46,414 nucleotides of DNA, taken from positions 1 through 46,414 of the forward strand of contig CANLGL010000044.1 in the NCBI GenBank assembly GCA_947490345.1, given 5' to 3'. Origin of the DNA: Deltaproteobacteria bacterium (GTDB lineage: Bacteria; Myxococcota_A; UBA796; SXON01). Shown here one piece after another: positions 16,118-23,778 of the stretch (positions are counted from its first letter, which is position 1; every line of letters starts with the position of its first letter). The translations under genes were made by a program, and so were the position numbers. The notes beneath the pieces are model-generated. The model ran no database searches and was not told the origin of the DNA. It worked only from the letters and a program-made list of their open reading frames with translations.

Positions 16118-18554
16118 AGGGCGCCGGCGCCAACCAGGCCCCGTCAGCATCCGCGTAGGCCAGGCCGAACGGACCCGCCGACCAGAGCGTCGTCGCCTCG
16201 CGCCAAGGCGCGCCATCCACCCACAACCAGCCGTCGGCGCCGCCAATCGGTTCGACGTCCCCGTCGCCGTCGGCATCGATGACCGCGAGCCAGGCGGAGG
16301 GCGCGTCGACGAGCCCCACCAGCTCCGGGCAAGCGCCCCCCGCCACAATCCTCGGCCCACGGGCACCGCCGACGAGCGCGTCCAGGCGCTCGCCCCAGCC
16401 GAGCTCCACCCCGACCGCGAGCGTGCTCCCGAGCGCCTCCTCGGGCTCGCCGTACCATTCGATCAATGCGACGGCCTCGGCCTCGTGGACGCCCTGCGCA
16501 ACGGCTGCGTACACGCTGACCCGTCCCTGCCCAAAGTAGGCCGCGCTGCTGCCCCCCACCAGATCGGCGAGGCCGTCGCCGTCGATGTCGGTCACTCCAG
16601 GGGCGGAGAGTAGCGCGATCGTCGGATTGGTCCAGCCATCAGGGAGGTTCAAGAGCCACGCCGCGTCGTCCAGGCTCTGGTCACCCTCCACCGGGCCCGC
16701 GAAGAGGCCCACCGAGGCGTGCCCGCCGGTGTCCCGCGCCATGACCGCCAGCTCGTCGATTCCGTCACCATCGAAGTCTCCGGGGGTGCCAAGGGCGCCG
16801 GTGCGCGCGAGGCCCGGCGCGTCCCCGATACGTGCGACAGCCACAAACTCAGGCGCGCCGAAGGCCCCGAGCGGAACGACGGCCGCGCCCGCGTCCTGAT
16901 GACCGAGCAGGTAGGCCGCCCCGTCGCCGGCGACGCTGCCGCCCCAGGCGAGGTTTTGGAGCCCAGAGACGTTGGTTGCCGACCAGTCGCCGTACCCGGT
17001 CGCGACGCCATCCACGCCGAGCACCACCCCGGCGTCGACGGCGAAAAGCACGACATCGACGATGGCCACCTCTCGGGGAATGGGCAGCGCCAATTCCAAC
17101 GGCCGATCGACCTCGCCGTCACAATCCTGGTCCAGCCCGTCGGCGACGTCGTGGGCGAAGGGCCGGCGCGTCGGGTCAGCGTCGTCGCAGTCGCCCGACG
17201 CCGCGCTGATGCCGTCGCCATCGAGATCGCAGGGCGTCCGAAACGCCAGCGCGCCGGACAGGACCGCCGCTCCACCCCCAGCGAGCAGCCGGAGCTCGGG
17301 CACGCCATCGCCGTCGAGGTCGGTGGACGGACCGAGGTTCCTCTCCCCCTGAAGGCGGCCCGCGAAGGGCACCTCACGCATACCGGGGACGATGATTCCC
17401 AACGCCGTCTCGACCACCAACTCGGCGCGACCATCCCCGTCGATATCGCCACCGTCGCCGAGTGACAGCGCCTCGATCGCGAGCGCCTCGAAGGTGTCGA
17501 GCCGGACCGGGGTGGTCCCGCTGAGCGACCAGGGCACGCCGTCCACGACGACCAATTTTGCGCCGAGGCCCGGCCAGCGCGCATCCGACCAACCCACGGT
17601 GAAGGTAGTCGGCGAGGCGCTGGTGATGACGCCGACGAGCCCAGCGCCACCGTCGTAGGTGTCCATCCCGAGGAGCAACTCTGCCCGCCCGTCGCCATCG
17701 GCGTCGGGGAGCGAGGCGTAGTGCCAGGCCCCGCCGCCCGTATTCAGTTCGAGGTCCACCAACGCGTCGAGCCGGCGGGCGGCCATCCGGGGCGCCCCAG
17801 AGAACACCAGCGTGTGCCGATAGTAGCCCACGACCAGCTCCGCGAGCCCGTCCCCATCGAGGTCGGGCGCCAAAGCGAGCTGTCCGCCCGCTTGGCCGTC
17901 CAGCTCCCCACCCTCAAAGGAGCCGACGGCATCGGCCAGGGTGGTCGTCGCCGCCAGCGGACCGGCGAAGACGAAGACCCGGCCGGAATTCGGGCCATCG
18001 TCGGTCGTCGCGAACGGAGCCGCGACCACGAGGTCGTCGACGCCGTCACCGGTGAGGTCACGTCCGGTGGCGAGCTGCGAGCCGAAGGAAGGCGACTGAC
18101 CCGTGCCCTCGATGCGCACGAGCAGCCGCCCGTCGAGCCCGTACGCCGCGACCGCACCGTCCACGCCTGGGACGGCGCTGGCCTCGCCGACGACGAGCAC
18201 CGCCGCCGCCGCCGGACCCAGCCCGCCCACGGCCGCGACCGATGCCGCGCCGGGAACCAGCGTCAAGAAGGGGTCGTCGGTGAGCCCGTTGCAGTCGTCA
18301 TCCACCCCGTTGCAGGCCTCAACGCCGCCAGACGGCTGACAGGGGGCGTCGCCGGTGTCGGGGTCGCAGTCCCCCGCCGCCGCGTCCTCATCGTCGCAGT
18401 CTCGCCCGCCCGCTTCCGGCCGATGCCAGTTGTCGTGATCGTCATCCGGCGACTTCGCGCAACTGGCGACCGCATCGACCGCCGACACCTTGACCCTGTC
18501 GGGGGGCACAGGCACCCGGCAACCAACCCCCAACGCCAGCGCGAGGGGAAGCAC
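16116..18554 (-). CDS. FG-GAP/VCBS-repeat lipoprotein with MopE-type metal-binding motifs
   Basis: 812 aa from GTG 18554. Signal with lipobox LGVGC (Cys12). Near the N-terminus and again in the middle are Asp/Cys motifs of the MopE kind (CNGVDDDCNGLTDD; LDQDCDGEVD). Most of the length is FG-GAP/VCBS repeats, seen as many DxDGDGxxEL-type calcium loops (ATGRDLTGDGVDDLVV, DLDGDGVPELRL), giving a beta-propeller. Such proteins are surface or secreted adhesion or binding modules; the ligand is unknown. It begins 2 bp after the stop of a small lipoprotein gene, so the two probably form one transcript. Confidence 0.88.
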   Translation of the reverse strand: MLPLALALGVGCRVPVPPDRVKVSAVDAVASCAKSPDDDHDNWHRPEAGGRDCDDEDAAAGDCDPDTGDAPCQPSGGVEACNGVDDDCNGLTDDPFLTLVPGAASVAAVGGLGPAAAAVLVVGEASAVPGVDGAVAAYGLDGRLLVRIEGTGQSPSFGSQLATGRDLTGDGVDDLVVAAPFATTDDGPNSGRVFVFAGPLAATTTLADAVGSFEGGELDGQAGGQLALAPDLDGDGLAELVVGYYRHTLVFSGAPRMAARRLDALVDLELNTGGGAWHYASLPDADGDGRAELLLGMDTYDGGAGLVGVITSASPTTFTVGWSDARWPGLGAKLVVVDGVPWSLSGTTPVRLDTFEALAIEALSLGDGGDIDGDGRAELVVETALGIIVPGMREVPFAGRLQGERNLGPSTDLDGDGVPELRLLAGGGAAVLSGALAFRTPCDLDGDGISAASGDCDDADPTRRPFAHDVADGLDQDCDGEVDRPLELALPIPREVAIVDVVLFAVDAGVVLGVDGVATGYGDWSATNVSGLQNLAWGGSVAGDGAAYLLGHQDAGAAVVPLGAFGAPEFVAVARIGDAPGLARTGALGTPGDFDGDGIDELAVMARDTGGHASVGLFAGPVEGDQSLDDAAWLLNLPDGWTNPTIALLSAPGVTDIDGDGLADLVGGSSAAYFGQGRVSVYAAVAQGVHEAEAVALIEWYGEPEEALGSTLAVGVELGWGERLDALVGGARGPRIVAGGACPELVGLVDAPSAWLAVIDADGDGDVEPIGGADGWLWVDGAPWREATTLWSAGPFGLAYADADGAWLAPAP

Positions 18555-18556
18555 CG

Positions 18557-19018
18557 TTACCGGAAGACGATCTGCCAGCCGTTGTCGCTGCGCGACATCA
18601 CGAGGCGGTAGGAGACACTGTCGGAGCGACCGGGGCAGGTGGTCCGCTTGGTCTCAAGGTTCACCGTCGCTTTTTCCGACGACTCGGCCTTGTCCATGGT
18701 CCACCGACCTCCCTCTTCGCACTCGATCGTCTCGCCAGCCGCCGTCAGCACCGCCTCGGCCGTCCAGCGGTTCTTCGCACCGAAGGACACCGACTTCCAC
18801 CGGATGCTTGCCCCGCCGCCGTCCGAAGGGGAGAATTCGTTCATCGGGTTCCGCACCAGATGGTCAGCGAACTTCCTTGAGTCCTTGTCGTCAGGCAGCT
18901 CGGTTTCCGTCGTGATTCCGCCGTCTTGGGCGAGGACGCCCCCTCCGGACTTCACCGGGGGCTTTTCTTTGGCGCAGCCGATGAGCACCAGCAGAGACAT
19001 GAGGACAAACGTACGCAT
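18557..19018 (-). CDS. Small lipoprotein of unknown function
   Basis: 153 aa from ATG 19018; longer in-frame starts exist but would add a non-signal leader. MRTFVLMSLLVLIGC is a clear lipoprotein signal with Cys15. The mature part has no recognised domain; it is charged, with segments such as RWTMDKAESSEKATVNLETK and a Cys at the end of strand-like stretches. It is followed within 2 bp by the FG-GAP lipoprotein gene, suggesting joint expression at the envelope. Confidence 0.75.
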   Translation of the reverse strand: MRTFVLMSLLVLIGCAKEKPPVKSGGGVLAQDGGITTETELPDDKDSRKFADHLVRNPMNEFSPSDGGGASIRWKSVSFGAKNRWTAEAVLTAAGETIECEEGGRWTMDKAESSEKATVNLETKRTTCPGRSDSVSYRLVMSRSDNGWQIVFR

Positions 19019-19293
19019 CCGGGACTCCAGTTTCGCTGGCGGAGCTAACGCCGTGCGGCCGGCCCTGCCAGCGCCGCGCGAAGGGCCGTAGTTTTCCATA
19101 GGCGTCAAAACGCGCGTCTGTGTCGGTCCAGAAACGATGAAATCGATAAGCTGCTGTATTTGCTGGTGAAATAGGGTGCTCAAGTTTTGAGCACACCGCA
19201 AGAAGGGTCCGTTCAACCGGGGGCCCCCCGGCCATCGGGCGGGACTTCTCCCTGGGGTTATCCATAGCGTGTGGGGAGAAGTTAGGCTGCGGG
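19019..19293. promoter_or_regulatory. Divergent intergenic region with an 8-bp inverted repeat
   Basis: This 275-bp gap separates the small lipoprotein (-) from the membrane-protein operon (+). It is less GC-rich than its surroundings from about 19100 to 19195. GTGCTCAA and TTGAGCAC (19176-19183 and 19187-19194) form a perfect 8-bp inverted repeat around GTT, suitable as an operator. No fully convincing -35/-10 pair was found on either strand. GGGGAGAAG before 19294 may act as ribosome binding site. Confidence 0.45.
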
Positions 19294-20937
19294 GTGTCCG
19301 TGACCTCCAGCCTACGTCTCGCGGTCGCTCCGGTGGCCTGGTACGCGGCATTGTCCGCGGGGCTGTTGTGGCCGGCGGCCCTTCACCCCATCACCGCAGT
19401 ACCCGGCGCCGCGCGCACGGATCTCGCCGACGCGCTCTGGACGGCGTGGTTCGTCGCTCTCCGCCTGGGAAGTGGTCACCTGCCTGACTCGGTGGACGGG
19501 TTGCTGAACTTTCCAGACGGGGGGGTACTCTGGCCCGCCGATCCGCTCAACGGACTGATCGGCGCCCCCCTGGTCCTGACCATCGGCGCAGCGGCCACGT
19601 GGACCGTGCTCGCCCACCTGCATGTGATCTTTGCCGGTTTCGCCGCTCACAAGCTCGGCGAGCACTTTCGCGCCAACGGCTTTGTCGCCGGGACCCTCTA
19701 CGCCGCCGCGCCGATCACCCTCGCCCACCTTCACAACGGCGCCACCGAGGCGGTGGGCGGGACCGGCTGGCTCGCTCTGGCCGCGCTCACCGCGGTGCGT
19801 GTGGTCGACCGACCGAGCGGGGGAAGGATGCTCGCCTGCGGCGCCGCCGCTGCGGCCGCTGCCGTCGCCCACGCCTACACCGGGGCGCTGGCGGCGATTT
19901 TCGTCGGGGTGGCGCTGGCTTTCGCTCCAGACTGGAGACGCCGGGCGCACCTGGTGGCCGCAGCGGCGTTTGCCACGCTGCTCGCCGCCGCGCCCCTGAC
20001 GATTGCGCTGGATCGCGCGACGTCCGCCGAGAACGTGGTTGGAATCAAGACTGACAAGGAGCTGGCGACGATTCGGCGAACCATAGGCCCCGCCGATCCG
20101 GAGGGGTTTTTTCAAGCGGGTGAGTTCCGGTCACCCGACTTCCACAAGCTCTCCCGGTACGGGGAAGAGATGGTGCACTGCGCCTATCTGGGGTGGGTGC
20201 CACTGGTTGCCGCGGCCGTCTCCCTGCGGCGACGGCGCGGCGCGGGCGTCCTTTGGGTTGCCGGTGGGCTCGCCTTGCTCTTGTCGATGGGGCCGGTGCT
20301 CGTGGAAGACGGTGGACCGGTCATCCTCGCCGGCCGGCGCGCCGTGCCGCTGCCCTACCTGCTGGTCGAAGGGCTGCCGGGGTTCCGCTCGTTGTCGCTT
20401 TTGTGGCGCCTGGCGCAGTTGGCAGCGTTGTGCCTTGCGGTTCTGGCGGCGCGGGCGCCCGGTCGATCGGTCGGGCTCGCATGGGTGCTGGTCGTTGCGA
20501 CGCTGGGGGAAACGCGGCTGATTTCCCCGGCGCGCGCGCTGCCATGGCACAGCTCCGGCGTGATTGCGCCCGAGATCATGGCGTTGGCGGCAGAGCCAGA
20601 CGGTGCGGTCATGAACTTCCCGGTGGTGGGCGGACGGCCGTACCTCTACGAGCAGACCGCCCACGGCAAGCCGCTGACCGGCTCGTTGAACTTCCCCAAC
20701 AACGGCGCCTCGCGCAAGGTCTGGAAGGCCGCGATGGAGACGGCGCCCGGCCACGTTGACCGATTTCGAGAGGCCGTCGTGGCCGCAGCCCGTGCCGGGG
20801 GGGTGCGGTACCTCGTGGTGCATGTGGACGCCCGCGCCTACGACGATGACCTGCACACCGAGGCGGTGCGGGCAATGAAGGACGCCTTCACGCCGATCGC
20901 CGCGTCCAGCTCCGTTCGGGTGTATCGGTTCTGGTAG
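19294..20937 (+). CDS. Polytopic membrane protein, GT-C-like
   Basis: 547 aa from GTG 19294. About ten hydrophobic helices in the first 430 residues are followed by a soluble tail of about 120 residues (MNFPVVGGRPYLYEQTAHGK). The first external loop contains RTDLADALW with D43 and D46, where GT-C glycosyltransferases carry catalytic acids. The build resembles large uncharacterised membrane glycosyltransferases of envelope biogenesis; no family was recognised with certainty. It is followed 9 bp later by a sugar-nucleotide-type beta-helix gene and a GT2 gene, supporting a glycan role. Confidence 0.7.
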   Translation: MSVTSSLRLAVAPVAWYAALSAGLLWPAALHPITAVPGAARTDLADALWTAWFVALRLGSGHLPDSVDGLLNFPDGGVLWPADPLNGLIGAPLVLTIGAAATWTVLAHLHVIFAGFAAHKLGEHFRANGFVAGTLYAAAPITLAHLHNGATEAVGGTGWLALAALTAVRVVDRPSGGRMLACGAAAAAAAVAHAYTGALAAIFVGVALAFAPDWRRRAHLVAAAAFATLLAAAPLTIALDRATSAENVVGIKTDKELATIRRTIGPADPEGFFQAGEFRSPDFHKLSRYGEEMVHCAYLGWVPLVAAAVSLRRRRGAGVLWVAGGLALLLSMGPVLVEDGGPVILAGRRAVPLPYLLVEGLPGFRSLSLLWRLAQLAALCLAVLAARAPGRSVGLAWVLVVATLGETRLISPARALPWHSSGVIAPEIMALAAEPDGAVMNFPVVGGRPYLYEQTAHGKPLTGSLNFPNNGASRKVWKAAMETAPGHVDRFREAVVAAARAGGVRYLVVHVDARAYDDDLHTEAVRAMKDAFTPIAASSSVRVYRFW

Positions 20938-20946
20938 GCTGGCAGC

Positions 20947-22020
20947 GTGGACATCTCGGCGAGTGCGGCACTAGAGGAAGAGGTCGAGGGCCTGGGGGCC
21001 TTCGCCGAGCGGACCTTTCTGGATGGCACCCTCGCCGATTGGACGTCGCGCACGCCCCAGGTGGTCGTTCCACCCGGCACCATCGCCTCCAAAAAAGCCG
21101 TCGCTGCCGCGCTCGCAGCGGCACGCGCCCGCGGCGGCGACATACGCGCTGTTCCCCGCGGCTCCGTCAGCAGCCCCGGCGCGGCCATCTTTGCGTGCGT
21201 CGATGGCGCTCCCACGACCCTGGAGCGCATCGCCGCCGCCCCTGTGGTCGAGTTCGACGCCGAGGAGCGGGAGCTCCCCGAGCTGGCGGGGGAGCGGCTG
21301 CGCGTAGCCGACGCGTGGGTGTTCCACGTGGAACACTGGTCCGACCTGTTGTGGGCCAACCTCCTGGCGATGGGACCGTGGTTGTGGGCGGAGCTTGCGA
21401 CTCCGTGGCGGCTCGCCCTCTCCACGCTGTCGGCGCGCTCCGTGCGTCCGGAAGCGGTTGCGGGCGGGCTGGTCCGCCGCGGGGCCGACGCCTGGGTCCA
21501 TCCGCACGCGACGGTGGAGTTCTCGGTCCTCGGGGCGGGCGTGCGGATCGGAGCTGGCGCCGTGGTCCGAGGCTCCATCCTCGGCGCGGGCGCGATCGTG
21601 GAGGACCTGGCGCTGGTGGAGGGGTGCGTCGTCGGCGTGGGCGCCCGGATACAGCGACAGGCGATGGCGAAGTACAGCGTGCTTGAGGCGGGCTCGGCGC
21701 ACGCGGGGGTGGTCCAGCTCGGAGTCCTCGGCGCCGGGGCACAGGTCCGGCAAGGGGCGGTGCTCTTTGACCAGTCGTTGGGGGAGCCGGTCCGGGTGCT
21801 GCGGCGCGGGGTGTTGAGCCCCTCGCCCCGAGGAATGATCGGAGTTTGTATAGGAAAAAACAGTATTATCGCCCAGGGCGTGCGCGTGGCCGCGGGGCGG
21901 GCGATTCCGGCGGGGCTCGTGGTGCTCCCCGCGGCGGGCGCGGTGCTCTCCAATCCGGCCGTTCCGGTCGGCACCCGACGTGCTCGGGTGGCGACGGGTC
22001 GGCTGGAGCCGCTGTCGTGA
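20947..22020 (+). CDS. Left-handed beta-helix (hexapeptide-repeat) protein, GlmU/GlgC-like
   Basis: 357 aa from GTG 20947. The C-terminal half (about 185-330) is hexapeptide-type with turns such as IGAGAVVRGSILGAGAIVED and IGKNSIIAQGVRVAAG, as in UDP-sugar pyrophosphorylases and acyltransferases. The N-terminal half does not show an intact GlmU uridyltransferase G-rich loop, so a nucleotidyltransferase activity is uncertain. Residues VFHVEHW are encoded by a perfect parS site. A 33-bp AT-rich patch (21841-21873) encodes GVCIGKNSII with rare codons. It lies between two glycosyltransferase-type genes; the next gene overlaps by 4 bp (GTGA). Confidence 0.72.
   Translation: MDISASAALEEEVEGLGAFAERTFLDGTLADWTSRTPQVVVPPGTIASKKAVAAALAAARARGGDIRAVPRGSVSSPGAAIFACVDGAPTTLERIAAAPVVEFDAEERELPELAGERLRVADAWVFHVEHWSDLLWANLLAMGPWLWAELATPWRLALSTLSARSVRPEAVAGGLVRRGADAWVHPHATVEFSVLGAGVRIGAGAVVRGSILGAGAIVEDLALVEGCVVGVGARIQRQAMAKYSVLEAGSAHAGVVQLGVLGAGAQVRQGAVLFDQSLGEPVRVLRRGVLSPSPRGMIGVCIGKNSIIAQGVRVAAGRAIPAGLVVLPAAGAVLSNPAVPVGTRRARVATGRLEPLS
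21320..21335. promoter_or_regulatory. parS: Perfect parS site inside a coding sequence
   Basis: TGTTCCACGTGGAACA is a complete 16-bp palindrome and a close match to the ParB site consensus. It is 11.4 kb from the other parS in rsmG. Both are on the coding strand in the same frame and encode FHVE, so the sites sit inside genes without disrupting them. Confidence 0.95.
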
Positions 22021-23201
22021 AGTGGGGAGATCCTGAGTTTTCGCTGGTGCTCCTCGGCGGCTACCTCACGGTGCTGACGCTGTTGTGGAGCGCGCTGCTG
22101 GCCGGGGTCGGCACCTGGCATCGACGCTTCGCCCTCCCTGATGAGGCTCCGGGGACGCCACTTCCCAAGCTCACCATCTGCGTCCCCGCCCGCGACGAGG
22201 GTCACCAGATCGCGGCCTGCGTCCGCGCCGCGCGCGCCTCTGACCATCCCGATTTTGAGATCCTCGTCATCGACGACGGCTCCACCGACGGCACCGGGGA
22301 GGTTGCGCGCGACGCGGCGGGGGCCGACACCCGCGTGCGGGTGATCACCGGCACCCCGCCCGCTGCCGGCTGGGCCGGCAAACCCTGGGCGTGCGCCCGG
22401 GCGGCGGCTGAGGCCCACGGCCAACACCTCCTTTTTATCGACGCGGACGTGGTGATCGAGGCGACCGCCGCGCGCCGGGCCGCCGCAGTGCTCCACAACC
22501 GCCGCCTGGGACTGCTGAGCCTGTTTGGCACCTGGCGGCTGGAGGGCCTCTGGGAGCGGATCGCGATCCCCGTCATCGGCTGGTTCATCCGGGGCGTCAC
22601 CGACATCGACGCGGTCAACGCTCCCGGGCGGGCAGAGGCCTTCGCCAATGGGCAGTTCCTGCTCGTCGATCGCGAGGCCTACGACGCGGTCGGTGGCCAC
22701 GCAGCGGTTAAAGGCGAGGTGCTGGAGGACGTCCGCCTCGCACAGGCGATCAAGCGCCGAGGGCTGGCCCTCGGCCTGTACGCCGCGCCGTGGGCGTTCA
22801 AGGTGCGGCTGTATCGAAACCTCGCCGAGATCTTCTCTGGATACACCAAGAACTTCTACGAGGGGATGGGACGGCGTCCGCACGTGGCGCTAGCGGCGCT
22901 CCTGTTCCTGGCCATCGCGTCATTCCTGCCCTACTTCCTGTTCTTGGTAGCGATGCTCGCACCTCAGCTCATCCTCACCGGCGTCGAGACTCCATGGGCA
23001 TGGCAGCTCTGGGTGGGGATCGTGTGTGGACTCCCGGTGGTCTTCCGGTTCCGGTTGGACCGCAACGACGGGCGCTCAGGCTCCCTGGCGTGGACGCATC
23101 CGTTGGGCAACCTTGTGCTGGGCGCGATTCTTCTGGGTTCCGTGCTGCGGGTGCGCACCCGGTGGAAGGGGCGCGCGTTCCACGACGGGCGGGCGGTCTG
23201 A
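22017..23201 (+). CDS. Family 2 glycosyltransferase, HpnB/CrtQ-like
   Basis: 394 aa from GTG 22017, overlapping the previous stop. An N-terminal membrane helix (about 8-32) precedes the GT-A domain, with VPARDE, DDGSTD at 86-91, AGKPWAC, and the metal-binding DAD at 142-144. The later EDVRLAQ and RLYRNLAEIFSGYTKN match hopene-associated HpnB and carotenoid CrtQ types. Three or more C-terminal membrane helices follow. It would glycosylate a lipid at the membrane face. Third gene of the envelope operon. Confidence 0.87.
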   Translation: MKWGDPEFSLVLLGGYLTVLTLLWSALLAGVGTWHRRFALPDEAPGTPLPKLTICVPARDEGHQIAACVRAARASDHPDFEILVIDDGSTDGTGEVARDAAGADTRVRVITGTPPAAGWAGKPWACARAAAEAHGQHLLFIDADVVIEATAARRAAAVLHNRRLGLLSLFGTWRLEGLWERIAIPVIGWFIRGVTDIDAVNAPGRAEAFANGQFLLVDREAYDAVGGHAAVKGEVLEDVRLAQAIKRRGLALGLYAAPWAFKVRLYRNLAEIFSGYTKNFYEGMGRRPHVALAALLFLAIASFLPYFLFLVAMLAPQLILTGVETPWAWQLWVGIVCGLPVVFRFRLDRNDGRSGSLAWTHPLGNLVLGAILLGSVLRVRTRWKGRAFHDGRAV

Positions 23202-23204
23202 GCC

Positions 23205-23253
23205 CGGAGGCCGGAGGCCGGAGGCGGGAGGCGGGAGGCGGGAGGCGGGAGGG
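23205..23253 (+). repeat. Seven tandem 7-bp repeats
   Basis: The unit is CGGAGGC three times, then GGGAGGC three times, then GGGAGGG. It starts 4 bp after the GT2 stop codon and resembles an expansion of the GGCCGGAGGG segment of the dispersed element. Probably slipped-strand expansion; copy number may vary between strains. Confidence 0.85.
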
Positions 23254-23298
23254 GACGGCTCGGTAGGGAGGGTCCCCCGGGCGGGCGCTGCGGCTGCG

Positions 23299-23345
23299 GG
23301 GATGGGGAGAGCGCCACGTCCGGGCGGGATGGGGAGAGCGCCACG
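23299..23345 (+). repeat. 20-bp direct repeat, 27-bp period, within element copy 3
   Basis: GGGATGGGGAGAGCGCCACG occurs identically at 23299-23318 and 23326-23345. It is the segment preceding hairpin 2, duplicated in this copy only; copy 6 has a single related version (GAGGGGGACAGCGCCACG). Confidence 0.8.
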
Positions 23346-23447
23346 CGCGTCGCGTTATCCAACGCGACGCGCGCCGCAGGCCGGAAACCGTAGGTTGGAG
23401 GCCTGCGGGGATGGCGCGGTAGGGGAAGGGGCGCCGCCCCTTCCCCC

Positions 23448-23493
23448 TCAAAAACAGATCCGCCGGCGAAAGCCCGAGGACCTTCGCCGGCGT
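23448..23493 (-). terminator. Intrinsic terminator of the tRNA-Gly gene
   Basis: Perfect 10-bp arms CGCCGGCGAA and TTCGCCGGCG at 23461-23470 and 23483-23492, read on the minus strand just after the tRNA, are followed within about 6 nt by a T-run (CTGTTTTTGA). This is a classic Rho-independent terminator. Confidence 0.85.
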
Positions 23494-23498
23494 CAAAG

Positions 23499-23574
23499 TG
23501 GAGCGGGAGACCGGACTCGAACCGGCGGCAACAACGTTGGCAACGTTGCACTCTACCAACTGAGTTACTCCCGC
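23499..23574 (-). tRNA. tRNA-Gly (anticodon GCC)
   Basis: Minus strand. Acceptor arms GCGGGAG and CTCCCGC pair over 7 bp; D-arm ACTC...GAGT; anticodon stem CAACG/CGTTG with loop TTGCCAA giving anticodon GCC; T-arm with TTCGAGT. Discriminator T and an encoded CCA end at 23499-23501. It has its own promoter upstream and a terminator downstream, so it is a single-gene unit. Confidence 0.96.
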
Positions 23575-23585
23575 GCCGGGCCACC

Positions 23586-23613
23586 CTATTAATCGCTCAT
23601 CCGGTGCCGTCAA
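23586..23613 (-). promoter_or_regulatory. Promoter of tRNA-Gly
   Basis: On the minus strand TTGACG (23608-23613) and TAATAG (23586-23591) are separated by 16 bp, with the tRNA starting 11 nt further on. The -35 matches five of six bases of the sigma70 consensus. Confidence 0.7.
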
Positions 23614-23717
23614 GGCTCGGAGCGGTCACCCCGGGAACGCGTTGGCCCCCAGGGCGGGACCAGCACGAAATAGCCCGCGCGCGATCCGGCCATTTCGAAC
23701 GACGCAGCACTCAGGTG

Positions 23718-23746
23718 CTGACGATCGTGCCCCACCCGGCTACGTT
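23718..23746 (+). promoter_or_regulatory. Candidate promoter of the MopE-like gene
   Basis: CTGACG (23718-23723) and TACGTT (23741-23746) lie 17 bp apart, 33 bp before the ATG at 23779; a GGAG ribosome binding site precedes the ATG. The match is moderate, so the call is tentative. Confidence 0.4.
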
Positions 23747-23778
23747 AGCGCGACCTTTCCCGTCCATCTGGAGCGACC

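Larger units (their letters stand above)
23202..23458 (+). repeat. Dispersed three-hairpin element, copy 3 (rearranged 5' part)
   Basis: This is the gene-free stretch between the GT2 gene and the tRNA. Hairpin 2: arms 23345-23356 and 23361-23372, 12 perfect pairs around ATCC. Hairpin 3: arms 23422-23432 and 23436-23446, 11 pairs. The conserved linker with GCCGCAGGCCGGAAACC is present. In place of hairpin 1 are a heptamer array and a 20-bp direct repeat. The rest of 23459-23778 holds the tRNA, its terminator and promoter, and a candidate promoter for the MopE-like gene. Confidence 0.78.

Noticed and set aside
21845..21869. Internal sigma70 promoter in the AT-rich patch
   Set aside because: The -10-like TATTAT has no -35 at 16-18 bp; the TTTGTA upstream is only 13 bp away.
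23205..23253. Tandem repeats considered as a CRISPR-like array
   Set aside because: The units are 7 bp and contiguous with no spacers; no cas genes are present.
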